DNA of 64,000 bases from Sipunculus nudus (GCA_026874595.1 CM049313.1:22252008-22316007), one strand, 5' to 3'; counted from the first letter of the stretch, positions 25,940-37,605 are shown. Made by a program: numbers and translations. The notes: generated by a model not told the origin, from the sequence alone.

Positions 25940-28660
25940 CAATCAGTTCAAGACGTAGTTAATTTATTTTTTTGTTATTTTCCTAAAATTTATGTAAATA
26001 AAGTGTTTTACTGATAGTTATTTATGGTTTTCATCCATATGTAAGCTAAAATGAATACAAAAGACACTGTCCGAACCGAATTTCATTTATTTGGACTACA
26101 CTTTTTTCCTGAAAACCTAACTACCTTTTTTGAAACGATGCTAGGAAAGAAATAACTGTCAGGGTTTGTTTGATTGAATTATTTATTGGTTTGCTGGTAT
26201 TATATAACCACGAAAAAATATATGAACAAGTCCCCTTTCAATGGGTGATATGTTCCTGCTTCATAGCTCAGACCGATAAGTCATAACAGACTAGTTTATT
26301 TGAGACGCAGACTGAGAAAACTGTATCCGCTTCTAAACGCTACCAGTTGATCATCTACATAGGAATCTGTACCAGGGAAATATGGTTAAGGTAAATATGC
26401 ATCCCGTCACAAAAAAACAAAAAAAACATTGTCTGCATATCTCTGAAAGCAAGTTTGTCCGGGTTCTGCCCGTCTGCTATTTAAGCTCGGATGTCAAACG
26501 CATGTACTCCAGCATATATCGGAACCCTCTTTATATTCTGGTTAGCTTTGCTGTGAAAACGTTTCATTCGTCTGTTTTGGTAAAAAGGGTGTTGTAGTTC
26601 ATGGTTGACTTCGTAGAGCTATGCACTCATGTAAATTCTATAAATAAATGTTGTGTTCCGAGATTAAGTCCCTGTAAGAATTGTCCTCCTCTTTTATATC
26701 TTATTTGTTAACTTTATTTATCAAGTATACTTGAAAACTTAGATTAACTGTTTAACCATTTTTAATTATTTATCAAGGGACTTTTTGCTACTTTATATAT
26801 TATTTGTCAACTTAAATCTAAGTGTATTAGAAAACTTAGATGACTCGTTCAACCAACTTTAATTATTGATCAAGGGTTTTTTTTTTATTTTGCCTATAAC
26901 ATTTTGTATTAGATTATGTGTAAATTTATGTAGGAATTATTTTAACAGTTAATTTTACGTTCATGTTGCAGGAACTGGCAGGACTAGCATTAGAACATAT
27001 ACTGCTATTGTTGCTTGCAGACTCACAGCCAACCACCAATGCAGTCACAAAGCGCTGGTCGTCCAGCCATGTTTACACACCAAATGACTAAACCAATGAT
27101 TGCTGTCCAAGCATATTGTACCTCTTATCAAACAACTATTATTCAAAGAAACCTACTCTGATATTTGACGTTTTTACACTTAAGATAATTCCTTGGAACT
27201 TAAAAAGAATGGCCAGGAATTACCGCACACAGGCTCCTCGTTTTGTTTATTTCATCATATATATAATATGTGGGGGTCCATCAAATAAATATAAAAAACA
27301 TTCAACAAGGACAACTGGAGACAGGTTCATTAGCCACAGCTTTTCAAATTGCGCTTTGCAACAAGTAAACTTTCAAACTTCACATATATGCGACCGAACA
27401 CGGTAGGTTACTCATTTGTTTTCCGTTTGTCAATATCGCTGTTTATACAACAAGTTCATACATCCTTCACAAAAGCGTTACAAGAACTTTAGTTAACAGA
27501 AATTATCCATGGATCATTAATACATGCACAGAGTAAGCAAGGCGGCTTTTTGAACAACTCTCTCACATACTAAGGCCTGTGGTGTCATCTCCTTGACTTG
27601 ATGGAACCCAAATACCCTACGGACCCGTTGATCACTTATTGACAGCTATATTAACTATAATATACACATATATTAAAACCATATGTACAAACTATTAGTT
27701 TGATATATATCTTAATTTCCTTGTGATCTGATGGGATCCCGCTCCAATGAATACCGAGCATTGGATAAACCTACTTCCCCCTTCACACTTGGAAATATGG
27801 TTGGGTAGCTTGCTCACGGTCTATACACAGGCAATTAGTCTCCGTTTGGGCCATTTAAACGTACAAACAAACATAAAACCCCTCTTGTCCAAAAGGCCAG
27901 GTATTAGACTGCTTAAACAAAAGTTTTCACAATACTGTAAAATTTTCCAAATGGGTAAGATTATAACTCCCCTACTTTCTTCTGTCACTAATCAATGCAT
28001 GTCCATGATTAACTCTTCCCTGGTACATCTGTCAATCATCAGATGTCCTGGCCAATTAACCAGTCACAAGGCGGTTACTTTACCCCGCTTTCTACATCTA
28101 TTATCAAAAATAGGGTAATACAGTTCTCCCCCTCTTCGACCGTGTTTTTGAACAGAATGCAACGGTATACAAACACGCTACTTCAACAACAGCAGTCACC
28201 TTGGTATGTCCATTTTAATTTCATGATTTACCTACCCAAAAGTGTAGTTTGATCATTTGAGTTTAGAGTACTATTATATACAATTAACCAGTTTCGTTGA
28301 ATTTCTTTAGATTATGTTCGTAGATACTGCCAAGTCCCAATTTCTTTCAACAATTAGAAAGCGAACTAGAATATGACGAAATTTCTTATTTTACGAAATG
28401 TTTATATTAACACCAATGTTTGTCTGAGCACTTTCTAGTTATTCAAATTTGTAAACCAATTGATTTTCCTGGTCACAAATAGTAAATATTCATTTGAATT
28501 TGTTAAAACAATGGCTTTCGGTCATGGTTAGCTGGTTAATATTTTATATCAGGTCTGTTTTACGTTTACTTAATATATTTGTATTTCAAATCTAAAGCTT
28601 TGGTTTATCTTTAAGGAGTGTAAGATTGTAAGAGTGTGAGAGTTCCAAGAAAACGTATTT
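25940..28660. other. Long intron or intergenic DNA, one local duplication
   Basis: No exon recognised. The 123-codon frame at 27747-28118 (+) shows no known domain. A tandem duplication of about 98 bp occupies 26690-26885. Confidence 0.4.
26690..26885. repeat. Two-copy tandem duplication, about 98-bp unit
   Basis: Both copies share the order TTATTTGT-AACTT, GAAAACTTAGAT, TTTAATTATT and ATCAAGGG, with many substitutions. Confidence 0.7.
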
Positions 28661-28699
28661 CTACCTCCACCAAGTCCTGGTGTTTCCACAATCTAAAAT

Positions 28700-29064
28700 A
28701 AAATTGAAAATTGATACAGTAAATACAGTATAACATACTTTTGTACATGATCAGCGACATTTCTTCGTTTCAGCATATATTGTAATTGTATAAAATCACA
28801 TTTGTTCCGAACGTCGAATATAGCCATGACTAATCATGTCTGGGGATATAGAATTTAGAGTATGATCAAGGAAGGCAATTTAATCTTGACGACTATCATG
28901 TATTTTCAAGTTTCCGGGGGTATTTTTTTTTACATATATTTTGTTATCGATTTATAAGATGAGTGATTTACAAATTAATTACACATCTTAATTAATATAT
29001 ATTATTTCAGAACATTAAAATGTACCAACATTATGTTTATTTACAGAAATGGTTGATCAGAAAT

Positions 29065-29114
<50 letters not shown>

Positions 29115-30285
29115 GTATATATATATAGACAATTAAGACGTCTTGTTACTATTGTTATATCAAATAGACAGGATTGTATGATTGATTCCGGTTTATGTTT
29201 TGAAATGCACGATTGAATTCATTTAAAAATGAAGTTCAAAATGAAGGAATCGCAAAATTTTAGCTTCGCTAAAATTAGGCCAACCACAGTATATAATGTA
29301 CCAAGATTTCAAGTTATACAAAGTATGAGCAAGCCTACAGTTGTTCATGGTTATGTCAATATGTGTCTGATAAACATCTTCCTTGTCATGAAGTCTTGCA
29401 AAAAACCGTTACAAGCCATAATGGAATGGTATTCTAAAGTTCAAGTTAACTCTAAGGTCTGCATTAATTTAAGACATGACAGACGCCACATCAAATTCAG
29501 CCGAGAACAATCAGACCTTGAATATTGCACTTGTTCATAATATTATCTGGTTTAAAAGTAGATTTACAATGCTGGTCTGGTGAACATTCGATCACATGAT
29601 TAAATTCGTTTCTACCATGTTCCCCTTGCCCTGACGCAAAGAAGCTTATCAACAAGCACAATATAGAATGGTGGTTAAAAAAGTTTATACAGGAAACATG
29701 AAGGTTAAATATGTTTTTTTTTTAATCAAATTCCTTTCCTTTCTAGCTTAATGGCATATAATAGAGAGACAGAATGGTCAATTACTCCAATGTTGTATCA
29801 ACTGAATTAAAATACTTACATATTAGCATACATAGGATATAACCTTTCATTTGATCGAATACTTTGTTCACAAAAAAAATATTGTGACAAGGCTAATATT
29901 AAAGTTTTAAAATAACCGATATATTTAAATAAGTATAATCTCAACACATGAATGGTGTTGACACACTTACATAAACTGATAAAAACCGGACATTATTCAC
30001 AAGGGAACTGACTATTTTACGCTTAAGCAACAAAATAAAGCCAGCATAACTGAGTTATAAAGGAAAGGGACCTTTTCGTCACGTCGATTAATATAACTAT
30101 TGCTTAATATTCATTACTGCGAATTTATGTAAATATAAAAAAAAAATATACTATATATATTATACAATATTCGTCATAATTGTTAAGTTATTTAACCTTT
30201 AAAACGCTGAATATTTATATTCACATGGGGGTCCTTTCTAGTTTAAAAAACACTAGTATTCAAGCAGTAAAAAGGAAATATATAA
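28700..30285. other. Upstream region of C1q copy 3, (TA)n tract
   Basis: The first exon of C1q copy 3 would be expected here, but no minus-strand ATG followed by a hydrophobic leader and a phase-0 donor was found. A (TA)n tract lies at 29067-29127. The 103-codon plus frame at 29229-29540 is unrecognised. Confidence 0.4.
29067..29127. repeat. (TA)n microsatellite
   Basis: TA tract with TT and TG interruptions at the right. Confidence 0.96.
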
Positions 30286-30289
30286 CAAA

Positions 30290-30742
30290 ATATCCCTGCA
30301 AGTACGTGTATCATGAAACTTCCTGTTCAAAATCTGGTTACAAGCACAAGCTCATGTCAGTTGGTCTTGTGACTGGTTAATGCATATGTCTCGACCCCAA
30401 ATTGAGATGACTATCTTTGTTTAAGTACCCAAAACTTCCTCAGTCTGAGCAAAAGGCATTATATTTGATAGCAGAGTCTACTTGACAGGAGCCTTTGGCG
30501 TTTATAAGATGCTTGCGGCCCCTATGCTAATTATAAATTGACAGCGATGCCAGCACACTGTAAGTTCATCTGAGTTGACCCCAGCCATACCGACAACATT
30601 AACTTAAGTACATTTCATTGTTACTGTTCTATTGAAACCTTCCCCTTTTAACAAAATGACTCTGGGGCTGAATCCCGGTGAAACTACGCTTGTTTTGAGG
30701 AAAGCTAATTTTGGCAGGGACTCTAATACAAAACTGCCGTTA
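30290..30742 (+). repeat. Dispersed repeat family R1, copy 3, left part
   Basis: Matches R1 copy 1 block by block (TACGTGTATCATGA, CTTGACAGGAGCC, GCGATGCCAGCACA, GAGTTGACCCCAGCCAT, TTGTTTTGAGGAAAGCTAAT), then stops at ACTGCCGTTA. The 3' continuation of the repeat resumes at 36984, after the DNA transposon. Confidence 0.75.
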
Positions 30743-30915
30743 TAGTCCAGTCAATATATTGAATGACCCACCACAAATTGCAACAGAATTTATTTTTATG
30801 TTATTCAATTCAGAAATATATATAGATGAACATATTAAAAGTCTAAGAAAATATATTGAGTGGAACAGTTCTTAAATTGGATAAATCCAACATGGCCGCC
30901 ACGCCCAATTTTTGG
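30743..30915 (+). repeat. Left terminal inverted repeat of the Academ-like element
   Basis: Shares with the inverted right end TAGTCCAGTCAAT, ACCCACCACAAATTGCAACA, GAATTTATTTTT, TATGAACAT-like and AAAAGTCTAA blocks, ATTGAGTGGAA, ATAAATCCAA and ATGGCCGCCAC. Confidence 0.88.
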
Positions 30916-31069
30916 CACACGGGGACTCTTTTGTTTAAATATCTGCACGACTCTGTAGATGGAACTACAACAACTACCGAGGTGAAGAGTAATTTATTCG
31001 CATAAATTGAATATTGACGACAAAAGTAATATTTGCCATACTGAGTATCTCAAAAGAGTGACCAAACAC

Positions 31070-31124
31070 TTTATTCGTTATGAATACAAAATCTTGAATA
31101 AAGGAGTATAATAGGTTGTTTATT
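31070..31124 (-). promoter_or_regulatory. Polyadenylation signals of the transposon gene
   Basis: On the minus strand one AATAAA (31124-31119) overlaps the inferred TAA stop at 31122-31120. A second AATAAA lies at 31075-31070. Either would give a very short 3' UTR, ending before the left terminal repeat. Confidence 0.45.
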
Positions 31125-34100
31125 CATCAAACTGTTCATTGTCTTCTAGTAATGTGACATTAGAACATACGCCTCGACAATGTCCACAGCCACCTGAGCA
31201 CTCTAGCCCATTTTTCTGCACGAACACTGTTTTGTACTACAGCCCATTTTGCAGTTGCACCTGACTACTTCCAAAAGCTCAGCTGGGGCTGCACCTCTGT
31301 CTGTCAATATCGGAGCGTACATGCCACTTTGAATGAACCATCCCCATTCCTCTGCATTCGTTTTCTCAGCATTCCCCATCCACTGCTGAACTTGCAGGTA
31401 AACCCGCATGCTGTGATATTTTGCAGCTGCTGATGTAGGGGGAGGACGTGAGGATTCACAAACGAAGTACAATATCGTACTTTTTGCTGGAACTGCTGTA
31501 GTCGAAGGGAATCAAGTTTGTCACCTGGCTTTCCTTTATACAATTCAACTAGAGCGGACTCCCCAGCTGCAATTATAGCGTCTTTTTTATTGTTTGGCTT
31601 TAAAAATGCCTCAGCTAGTTTCTTGAAATTCGGATTTGTACGCATCATCTTCAGAGCAAGTCCTTTGCCAAGTCCATACACATGTTAAGTGGTATCACAC
31701 CCCAGAATAGCGTGTATGAATAATGCATTGCGACATACGTCAGGACCGAGAATACTTCTAAGGAGAGCAATATTCCAGCATTTCGATGCCTTTTTTTGTA
31801 ACTTCTTGTCGGGGTTCAGGCCGGAGGTACACATTTGGAGTGATGTCATTGGAAAGAAAACAAAGCAGAATCAGAATATCTGTGCCATCTGCCACTAGAA
31901 CAGTAGGTTTTGAGGTTTTCTGTGCCGCATCAAGCGTAGTCTGAACAATAAGCAGATCCGCATCTCCCCGGGCATGGACTATTTGACATCCTTGTCCTTC
32001 CAATTTCTCACTTAGCAGATAAATGAATCTCTGTTTGTTTTCTTTGTTAGATAAAAAATCACACTTTCGGCCACTAAAAACCATGGGTCCTGAAAATTTA
32101 ACAGCTTTTCCAAAGCATTTTCCAGCTCTACGCTGCTGCGTTGAGTCCTTGGTGCTTGGACCATGCATATATCCGTCAAACACAATAATTGGTTGACCAT
32201 AGTGACCAGACACATATCTGAGATATTGCTGGCATATATCGTCATATGTTGAATCACGCTTCCATGGAACTCTGTGAATCAATGCTCCGCCATCCAATAT
32301 ATAAAAGATATTCCCTGTCGGCACAGGAGCATCTGATGGCATTAATTTCCACATTGCATCGGCCAAAGATGCTTTATTAGCCAATCTCATTGTAGACTTG
32401 TCCTCAAAGAGTGCAGTCGGATAGCTGCATAGCTCATACTGAAATACCTCTACAAGATTGTCATTTCGTGTACCAATGGTGACTAATCTCTGAAATAGCA
32501 GCTGAGGATCTATATGGATCATATCTTCCTTTATTTTTACAGAGGTTCTGTTGCTGAGTGAGACCACTTGGTCCTTTTTCTTTAACGAGTATTGCAAAAC
32601 GCATTTTCCCTCCATGTCCTTCAGTATTCTTTCACCAATCTCCCTTGCACGATCTGCATTTACAGTTTTCTCAGCATTTACGCCACTCACGATACAACGA
32701 AGTGCAGAATCTTCTTGAAATGGGGACCTCAGGGAGAGAAAGGTAAGGAGTTTCTGTGTGTCTGCCATGTCCCTCTTTTGTCTTGGCGCTGTTGTTTCTT
32801 TGTGCTGTTCACTGGTCATATAGCCAACAGAGGTGAATTGCTGCATTGCCAATTTGACTGCTGAGTATGCATTGGTCGACAACAACCACACCAATCGCTG
32901 AAGCTCTGACATTCCACGTCCTCTTGTTAGCCCACCTGTAGTTTTGATGCTTCTCATCAGAACTTGTTCGATAAGCAAATCCTGTGACAGTCCTGCCCAA
33001 TACCTATCAGACCGTCTTCCAACGTGTTTCCCTCCATGAAATGTTTGTAAACAGACGGGTGTTTATTCTGAAGTTGTTCCATGTTTGCAAGTAGAGATAG
33101 ACCGATTTTGTGTAATTGTTGTGGCCTGCAGCAGCTAGGTATGGGAGCATACCATACATCGATTTTAAATGAGTAGCCAGTTGCCAGTTCTCTCTGCTTT
33201 AATAAATGTTTGTAAAATTGTGATCATGTCCAAGTACAGAAGCCACAGCTTTACGGTCCGATGTTCTTTGGATGAGTCTCTAAATGTTTTTAGTCTCCTC
33301 TCAATTTCTGCCAAGACCTTCGAATCCTCTAGGCTTTCCAATGTGCTGCTACCAGAGATTAAGTCATCAATTTTTTTTCCAGCAATGAGGATTTCGGGCA
33401 GATGGGATAATGATCTGACGTCATTTGACATTTCGTCTGGCTCAAAAGAGCTAGCCTCAGTCGTATCGTCACATAATTCTGCTGCTACTGTATATTTGGG
33501 GTCTTTCTCACCGCTTGCCGCTGTGGTCGAAACTGGTAGGTCAAAGATCAAGCACATTATCATGGCGTGTAAAGCACCGCACACAAGCATATGTCCACGG
33601 ATGGCTCTGGAAATGGCTTTTCCATTCAACATGTGACTTACGGTATTACAAGCATATACACATTCCAATACTTCTTTCATACCTGTGCCAGCCATTATAT
33701 GGCCTATTGCACCTAGAAAACTCATTTCGGTGTGAAACCCACCAAGTCGTAGCACAATAGATCTGATTTCACTATTTGCAGGAGAGCTCTCTTGAATCGT
33801 TATGGATTTCCACCAAATAGGTTGATCAAAAGTTAGAATAGGTGTTACTCCATAATGACTGGCATGTTTGCAAACAAAGAGCAGGGTTGAGTGAAGACAG
33901 TTTACGTCAGTAGGGTTCATGTCAATGATTGGTAAGAATAAAATGGACAATTTGCCAGGATGGTTGCCCTTATGTACCAGCTGCATAGTCCCAGCCCATC
34001 CAGGTGTAGGGTACCCGAAACACAATGATACACGCCAGAGCAGATCAAGTTTGGCAGAAGGGTCTTCAATCTCAGGTTTTTGTAGTTTGGCATAACGCAG

Positions 34101-35596
34101 GAACTGAAGGTCATTCTGTTTTGATATGAAAGGTTCAATGTTTACGCGACCGACCGCATAAATGTCTTCTGTTGTTACAGTTATTCGTGGAATATTCTGA
34201 GTGCTGGCTGTACCGGTTGTCACTGTTGCTATTATACCCATCCCATGAAACGTATTGTGTCCATCAAGGGTACAAATATTGTGGTCTACATTGTCTGCCA
34301 CGTACTGTACAAAAGAGTCGGGTGATCTGTTAGGAATTTCTATACCACTGTGTACAGCTGCACTCCGTTCAAATTTAACAATATCATAATAGCTGCAGCA
34401 AAATCCAAGTTTGTTAAGTGTGTCAATGAGAAATTTAGAGGCAAAATGATGGTGTAACTGGACACCAACTCCCAGCTGAAGAGGTGACAATACAACCCGA
34501 GGACGTGCAGACTGTAATAAGGCTTGGCCTAAGGAAGCAATCTTCAGCATTGAATCCGAAGGCGTGATTAGACCCTGCAGGAAAATGCGCAAAGATGCTG
34601 GTAAAAAGAATACGCTTCATCCACAGAGGCCATTTCTTGGTATTTAGGATAAAAGTCCTTCTGCTGGATCAGAGATTTCATGTCATTTTTTATAAGCTTT
34701 GCAGCAGTTTGTATAACTCTGAGTTTTTCTTCCTCGGGACTCTCCTGCCTCTGCTTGGTATGGAACTCTTGAAGGATAGTTGAAGCAGTGCTCCACATGG
34801 TCACCACGTTTGGTTTCCCGTTTATTTCCGTGATTATTATTTGGTCACCAAAGTTTGCTTGGATTTGCTCTTTCATGTAGGTAAAGCTGTATGGTTCAAT
34901 ATCAGTACCAGCAAGGTGTTCAGACATTTTTTGTATCAAATCTTGTATAGTTGTTTGTTCCTCGTCGTTTTGCTCTGAGTACTCGATCACTTTCATGAAG
35001 GCTTGTGCTTGCTCTTCATCTCGTGGTCTACCTAATTTTACACGCTTATTCGTAGAACTGTCAGGTTCAAACTTTTTTGGTATCTGCTTTCCTGTGCGGA
35101 AGTTGATACTACAAGCCTGATCATACACTGAATCAGCAGCATGAAGATCATGGACAAAGTCTATCCTGTCCTTTACTTTTCGAGCCCAGTCATCGTTTCT
35201 TTTGGAGCATGCGTCCAGGATTTTCTCTTGAAATTCAAATGTTCGGACTTTTATCAACCTGTGGTCATTTTTCTTGCCATCATATATATCTGCTATCCCA
35301 CAAAACAAGCACAGCGTATCATAACTGAATGGCATCTGCAGAGACCTTAAACTGCGTTCGGACTGTCCGGATGAGGCCAAACCCCCGGTTCTTCTTCGCC
35401 TGTATGATTCAATATTATGTGGATTACAGTGGACTCTACGACATTCACGATGTACTTGCTGCCCAGGCTCTGTTTGGATCTCAATACTTCGGGCCTCACT
35501 TGCCTTTTTGATCCCTTCACATCCTTTTTTTGTGAGTGTTGCGCTTTCTTGTTCTGGTAATACTGGTTGACTGCAAAGTGGGCACTGTGGTTCCAT
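31120..35596 (-). pseudogene. Broken Academ-like transposase: zinc motifs, DDE-like core, XPG/FEN nuclease, CXC domain
   Basis: Open segments, in order of translation: 35596-34568 (342 aa), 34592-33165 (475 aa), a short region 33165-33000 spread over all three frames, 32978-31758 (406 aa), 31681-31304 and 31472-31120. Segment 1 has paired cysteines (C5/C8, C52/C57, C96/C99) and a later His/Cys group (H149, H152, C162). Segment 2 has acidic motifs DNVDHN (100-105) and LTFDQPIWWKS (D256), then LGGFHTEMSFLG, candidate DDE residues in an RNase-H-like fold. Segment 3 has an XPG/FEN pattern: ILDGGALIH (D229), IVFDGYMHG (D268), ARGDADLLI (D339/D341), ADGTDILILL (D364/D367). The end has the nine-cysteine CXC domain starting RCNCKMGCSTKQCSC. 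Breaks: A5 at 34603-34607, three shifts near 33165, 33080 and 33018, G4 at 31811, TAA at 31687-31685, G5 at 31438, C3 at 31207. Total length would be near 1480 residues. Function is inferred: mobilisation of its own element. Confidence 0.8.
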
Positions 35597-35619
35597 CTGG
35601 ATCTGTAAGTATAAAATGG

Positions 35620-36805
35620 GGATTATGAAATTTAAAATAAACTGGAATTCTTGTAACTGTCAAACAACATAAACAGATATCCGCCCACAAAGAAACAATT
35701 ATATGTGAAAGTGATATTCTGTTCGACTTCGTCTATAAATACATCACACTAAAAGAAACAACCAATAAGCCGTACGTAGTAGAAAAAGGGACTACGGTGA
35801 AGGAATGCATGGTGGGCAGTACTCCTACTCATAATATAAAGTATCATGCAGGCACCATTTATGTGGATATATGACGTCCATAATCGAGGTTTGAATTTCA
35901 AAATATATTCAAATCTTGTTTTGTTTTTATAAGTATTTTCACATTTAATAAGATATGTGAGATTACCATGTGAAGATATGACTGTTTTCATCTGATCTGG
36001 CATTTTGATATGGAAAACATATATGCGTACTCACCTATGTGTGTAATAATTGATGATAAAATATTTCAGATATAATTATCCAATCCGTAGCTCTCCTGTG
36101 TCAAATTCCATTAAAATCAGTAGATTCGGCGAAACGTGAAGCTACGGCCGCGATATCATAAACAGGAAGTGCCGGCAATGAAACACCGACGGGAATGACA
36201 CGGCGCGAAAAGTCAGGTGGCCGTCTGATAGCCAGGGGCCTCGTTCCCCGTGTATTTTCCCAGAAGCAGATTAGGGCGAGTGGGGGGGGGGGGGGGGGAT
36301 TCTGGGTCCGAATCCCCCTTTTATCAGCCGCCGCCGCAAGTATTTTTAGGATTTCAGGCATATTTTGCGGCTTTACCCTCCCCCCAACCCCATTTCCGGA
36401 CCTGGGGACCTTTTTTAAGCTTGGCCATTAATGACCCTAGGTTGGTGCCCCCTCCCCCCTTCCCCCATTTCTAAATCCTGGATCGACCCCTCATTTCACG
36501 GAGAAAAGCCGAAAATACGCATTTAAACCACAAGCAAAAAGAAAACGAAATTAAATTTAATTAAAACCATTTAAATTTATTGCATGTTTAGTTCGGCCTG
36601 TCAATAAAATATAGTTTATATGAAAACAGCACGTTTCAGTACATTATCAATAAATCTCTGAGCTACGTAATATACTGGTAAACTGCTCTCTGGAGATACC
36701 TCAGGTCATATTATAATAGTTATAAAGCGTTTTACTCAATATTTAGGTTATATCATTCACCCTGACGCGGAATGAGTCAAAAGAACTAGCTCATATGTGC
36801 TTACA
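35620..36805. other. 5' region of the Academ-like element
   Basis: Between the start of the transposon gene and the right terminal repeat. Contains a G run at 36283-36298 and a C-rich patch near 36380. Frames here on both strands are G/C-run artefacts. Nothing else recognised. Confidence 0.45.
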
Positions 36806-36983
36806 AATAGGGTGTGGCGGCCATATTGGATTTATGCAAATTAAACACCATTCCACTCAATTTTTGTCGTTAGACTTTTAGTATGTTCATATATAGATAT
36901 TTCTAAGATGAATAGTGAAAAAATAAATTCTGTTGCAATTTGTGGTGGGTTAGGCCTATTTTTTTCATAAATTGACTGGACTA
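36806..36983 (-). repeat. Right terminal inverted repeat of the Academ-like element
   Basis: Inverted partner of 30743-30915. It has an extra A-rich insertion near the tip, so the two ends differ in length by about 5 bp. Confidence 0.88.
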
Positions 36984-37080
36984 TTAGTGGTAGCGCAGGC
37001 CTACCTCAGTACGTCACTAGGTGCATATTAGTGAGTGGAAATAAATTGGATAGATGAAAAAGTTAGATTCATGAATAAAC
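36984..37080 (+). repeat. Dispersed repeat family R1, copy 3, right part
   Basis: Starts TTAGTGGTAGCGCAGGC and continues through CCTCAGTACGT and GTGCATATTAGTG, matching the 3' parts of R1 copies 1, 2 and 4. It completes the repeat interrupted at 30742. Confidence 0.7.
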
Positions 37081-37208
37081 ATCTGTATGCCTAAATGATT
37101 AAAACAATCATACTGTGCCAAAATTATTTTATCGAAGAATGTCATGTGAAATGTTTTTTTTTTTGTATTAATTTACATGATTAATGAAAAGCAGTCTCTT
37201 GCTCTGAA

Positions 37209-37239
37209 TATCTCTCTCTCTCTCCCTCTCTCTCTCTCT

Positions 37240-37301
<62 letters not shown>
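37209..37301. repeat. (CT)n(AT)n compound microsatellite
   Basis: CT tract with one CC interruption, then about 30 AT units. Confidence 0.97.
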
Positions 37302-37303
<2 letters not shown>

Positions 37304-37350
37304 TGTTGAATATAACCTTTTTTACATGTAAGTTGACTGTTATTTATCTT

Positions 37351-37605
37351 GACTATTACACGTTACGCTTATCACATGGATATTGACCGTTATTTTACAT
37401 TCACCTGGACCGTTAATTCACCTGGACCTCGTGATCTGACCTCGATAGCCTCAAATAAAGTAAACACTTCTAATACAAATATTCAATTAGTTGGCAAATA
37501 CACACACGAATATGTGTTTACAAATATTCACTCAAGGAAAAAGGTTAATAAACTGTGGTAATGATTCGAACATATATTTTACGGGTGGGGCTGCAGGATT
37601 ACAGC
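37351..37605 (+). repeat. 255-bp direct repeat, left copy
   Basis: Begins GACTATTACACGTTACGCTT and ends near GGGCTGCAGGATTACAGC. It is matched along its length by 40328-40579 in the same orientation with scattered substitutions. Confidence 0.88.

Larger units (their letters stand above)
24369..28692 (-). pseudogene. C1q-domain gene copy 3, frameshifted and apparently missing exon 1
   Basis: The C1q exon lies at 24755-24369 after a TTTCTTGTAG acceptor. It keeps GYNMALHAFLAPRTGLYLFN, GCIELRKNNVVVDGGH, RPLMLRKG and NSFTGFLI. The frame changes once near 24500-24510, and two codons are missing after LRKG relative to copy 1: length is 387 nt against 392, which fits one inserted base and a six-base loss. 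About 3.9 kb upstream on the same strand a 28-nt block at 28692-28665, with TTTTAG acceptor and G|GTAGAA donor, matches the second exon of the other copies in length and phase. I could not find a convincing signal-peptide exon further upstream. The long intron contains the 21-bp minisatellite. Assignment of the distant exon 2 to this copy is inferred from order and strand. Confidence 0.7.
30743..36983 (-). mobile_element. Academ-like DNA transposon, 6.24 kb, with TIRs and TTA target duplication
   Basis: The two ends are inverted copies starting TAGTCCAGTCAAT, and the similarity runs about 175 bp inward with small indels. The element is flanked by TTA at 30740-30742 and 36984-36986. It sits inside repeat R1: joining the flanks at one TTA restores the reading seen at the uninterrupted related copy near 40608 (ACTACCATTAGTGGTAACGC against ACTGCCGTTAGTGGTAGCGC). 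A single intronless gene on the minus strand fills most of the interior. From memory, the Academ superfamily has an XPG-type nuclease in some members, a Cys-rich finger and 3-4 bp duplications, which fits; family naming needs a database comparison. The frame is broken in many places, so this copy is probably non-autonomous now. Confidence 0.8.

Noticed and set aside
27747-28118. 123-codon plus-strand frame
   Set aside because: No domain, signal peptide or splice context; base composition matches its surroundings.
33169-33636. 155-codon plus-strand open frame
   Set aside because: Exact antisense shadow of the transposase, whose minus-strand reading has family motifs.
36101-36474. Overlapping frames on both strands near a G run
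   Set aside because: Low-complexity artefacts around poly-G and poly-C stretches.
30743-36983. PIF/Harbinger element, suggested by the TTA duplication
   Set aside because: The coding content (XPG/FEN and CXC domains in one long protein, no Myb-like partner) does not fit Harbinger.
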